From Pseudomonadota bacterium (GTDB lineage Bacteria; Desulfobacterota; Syntrophia; Syntrophales; JADFWA01): DNA of 5,280 bases. The position numbers and the translations under genes are program-made. Below, piece by piece: positions 5,250 through 5,280 of this stretch. The stretch lies in contig JAUWQS010000148.1 in assembly GCA_030610915.1 (NCBI GenBank), positions 1-5,280 on the forward strand. The letters run 5' to 3'. How positions within the stretch are numbered: the stretch's first letter is position 1; the number at the start of each line of letters is the position of its first letter. The notes under the pieces were generated by a model, which was given only the letters and a program-made list of their open reading frames with translations, had not been told where the DNA came from and did not search any database.

Positions 5250-5280
5250 TTAAACGGCCAGTCGTTTTCTCCCCTTTGCT
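5250..5280 (-). CDS. rpmH: 50S ribosomal protein bL34, C-terminal end only
   Basis: The last nine codons before a TAA at 5252-5250 read AKGRKRLAV, matching the usual basic C-terminus of bL34 (…RRAKGRxRL…). bL34 is a very short, highly basic protein of the large ribosomal subunit. Its position directly upstream of rnpA in the same direction is the universal rpmH–rnpA arrangement, and that supports the call despite the short fragment. The rest of the gene lies beyond the right edge of the window. Confidence 0.85.
   Translation of the reverse strand, partial: AKGRKRLAV

Overview
The window carries the conserved rpmH–rnpA–yidD–yidC–jag–mnmE cluster. Every gene is on the minus strand, so transcription runs from high to low coordinates. 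The cluster is the standard bacterial ribosomal protein bL34 / RNase P protein / membrane insertase / MnmE neighbourhood, usually found near the chromosomal origin. Two traits point to a Gram-negative Desulfobacterota ('Deltaproteobacteria')-like organism: a long YidC with a large N-terminal periplasmic domain, and a jag gene between yidC and mnmE. That placement is inferred from gene content and protein style, not from a database search.

Layout from right to left (transcription order): the last nine codons of rpmH (5250-5280); a 190-bp gap with a 68-bp inverted repeat; rnpA (4712-5059); a gap holding a ~143-bp MITE-like palindromic element; yidD (4329-4541); an 85-bp gap filled by a 4+4 heptamer palindrome; yidC (2648-4243); jag (1931-2632); mnmE (558-1940), which overlaps jag by 10 bases. 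The region 1-557 downstream of mnmE has no credible gene and is densely packed with hairpins and inverted repeats.

The genes link ribosome assembly (bL34), tRNA 5' maturation (RnpA with RNase P RNA), membrane-protein insertion (YidD and YidC, with the RNA-binding protein Jag/KhpB) and wobble-uridine modification of tRNA (MnmE). All are housekeeping genes, they look intact, and I see no frameshifts. I found no new enzymatic system.

The unusual content is non-coding. Every gap longer than 80 bp holds a different palindromic repeat family. The most informative is at 248-360, where two hairpins in opposite orientation each carry a GTAG tetranucleotide directly at the 5' foot. That is the layout of REP/BIME elements mobilised by RAYT (TnpA-REP) transposases. 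A decayed second copy lies at 63-115. The element between rnpA and yidD has imperfect terminal inverted repeats and possible 4-bp target duplications. Removing it restores a 23-bp operon spacing.
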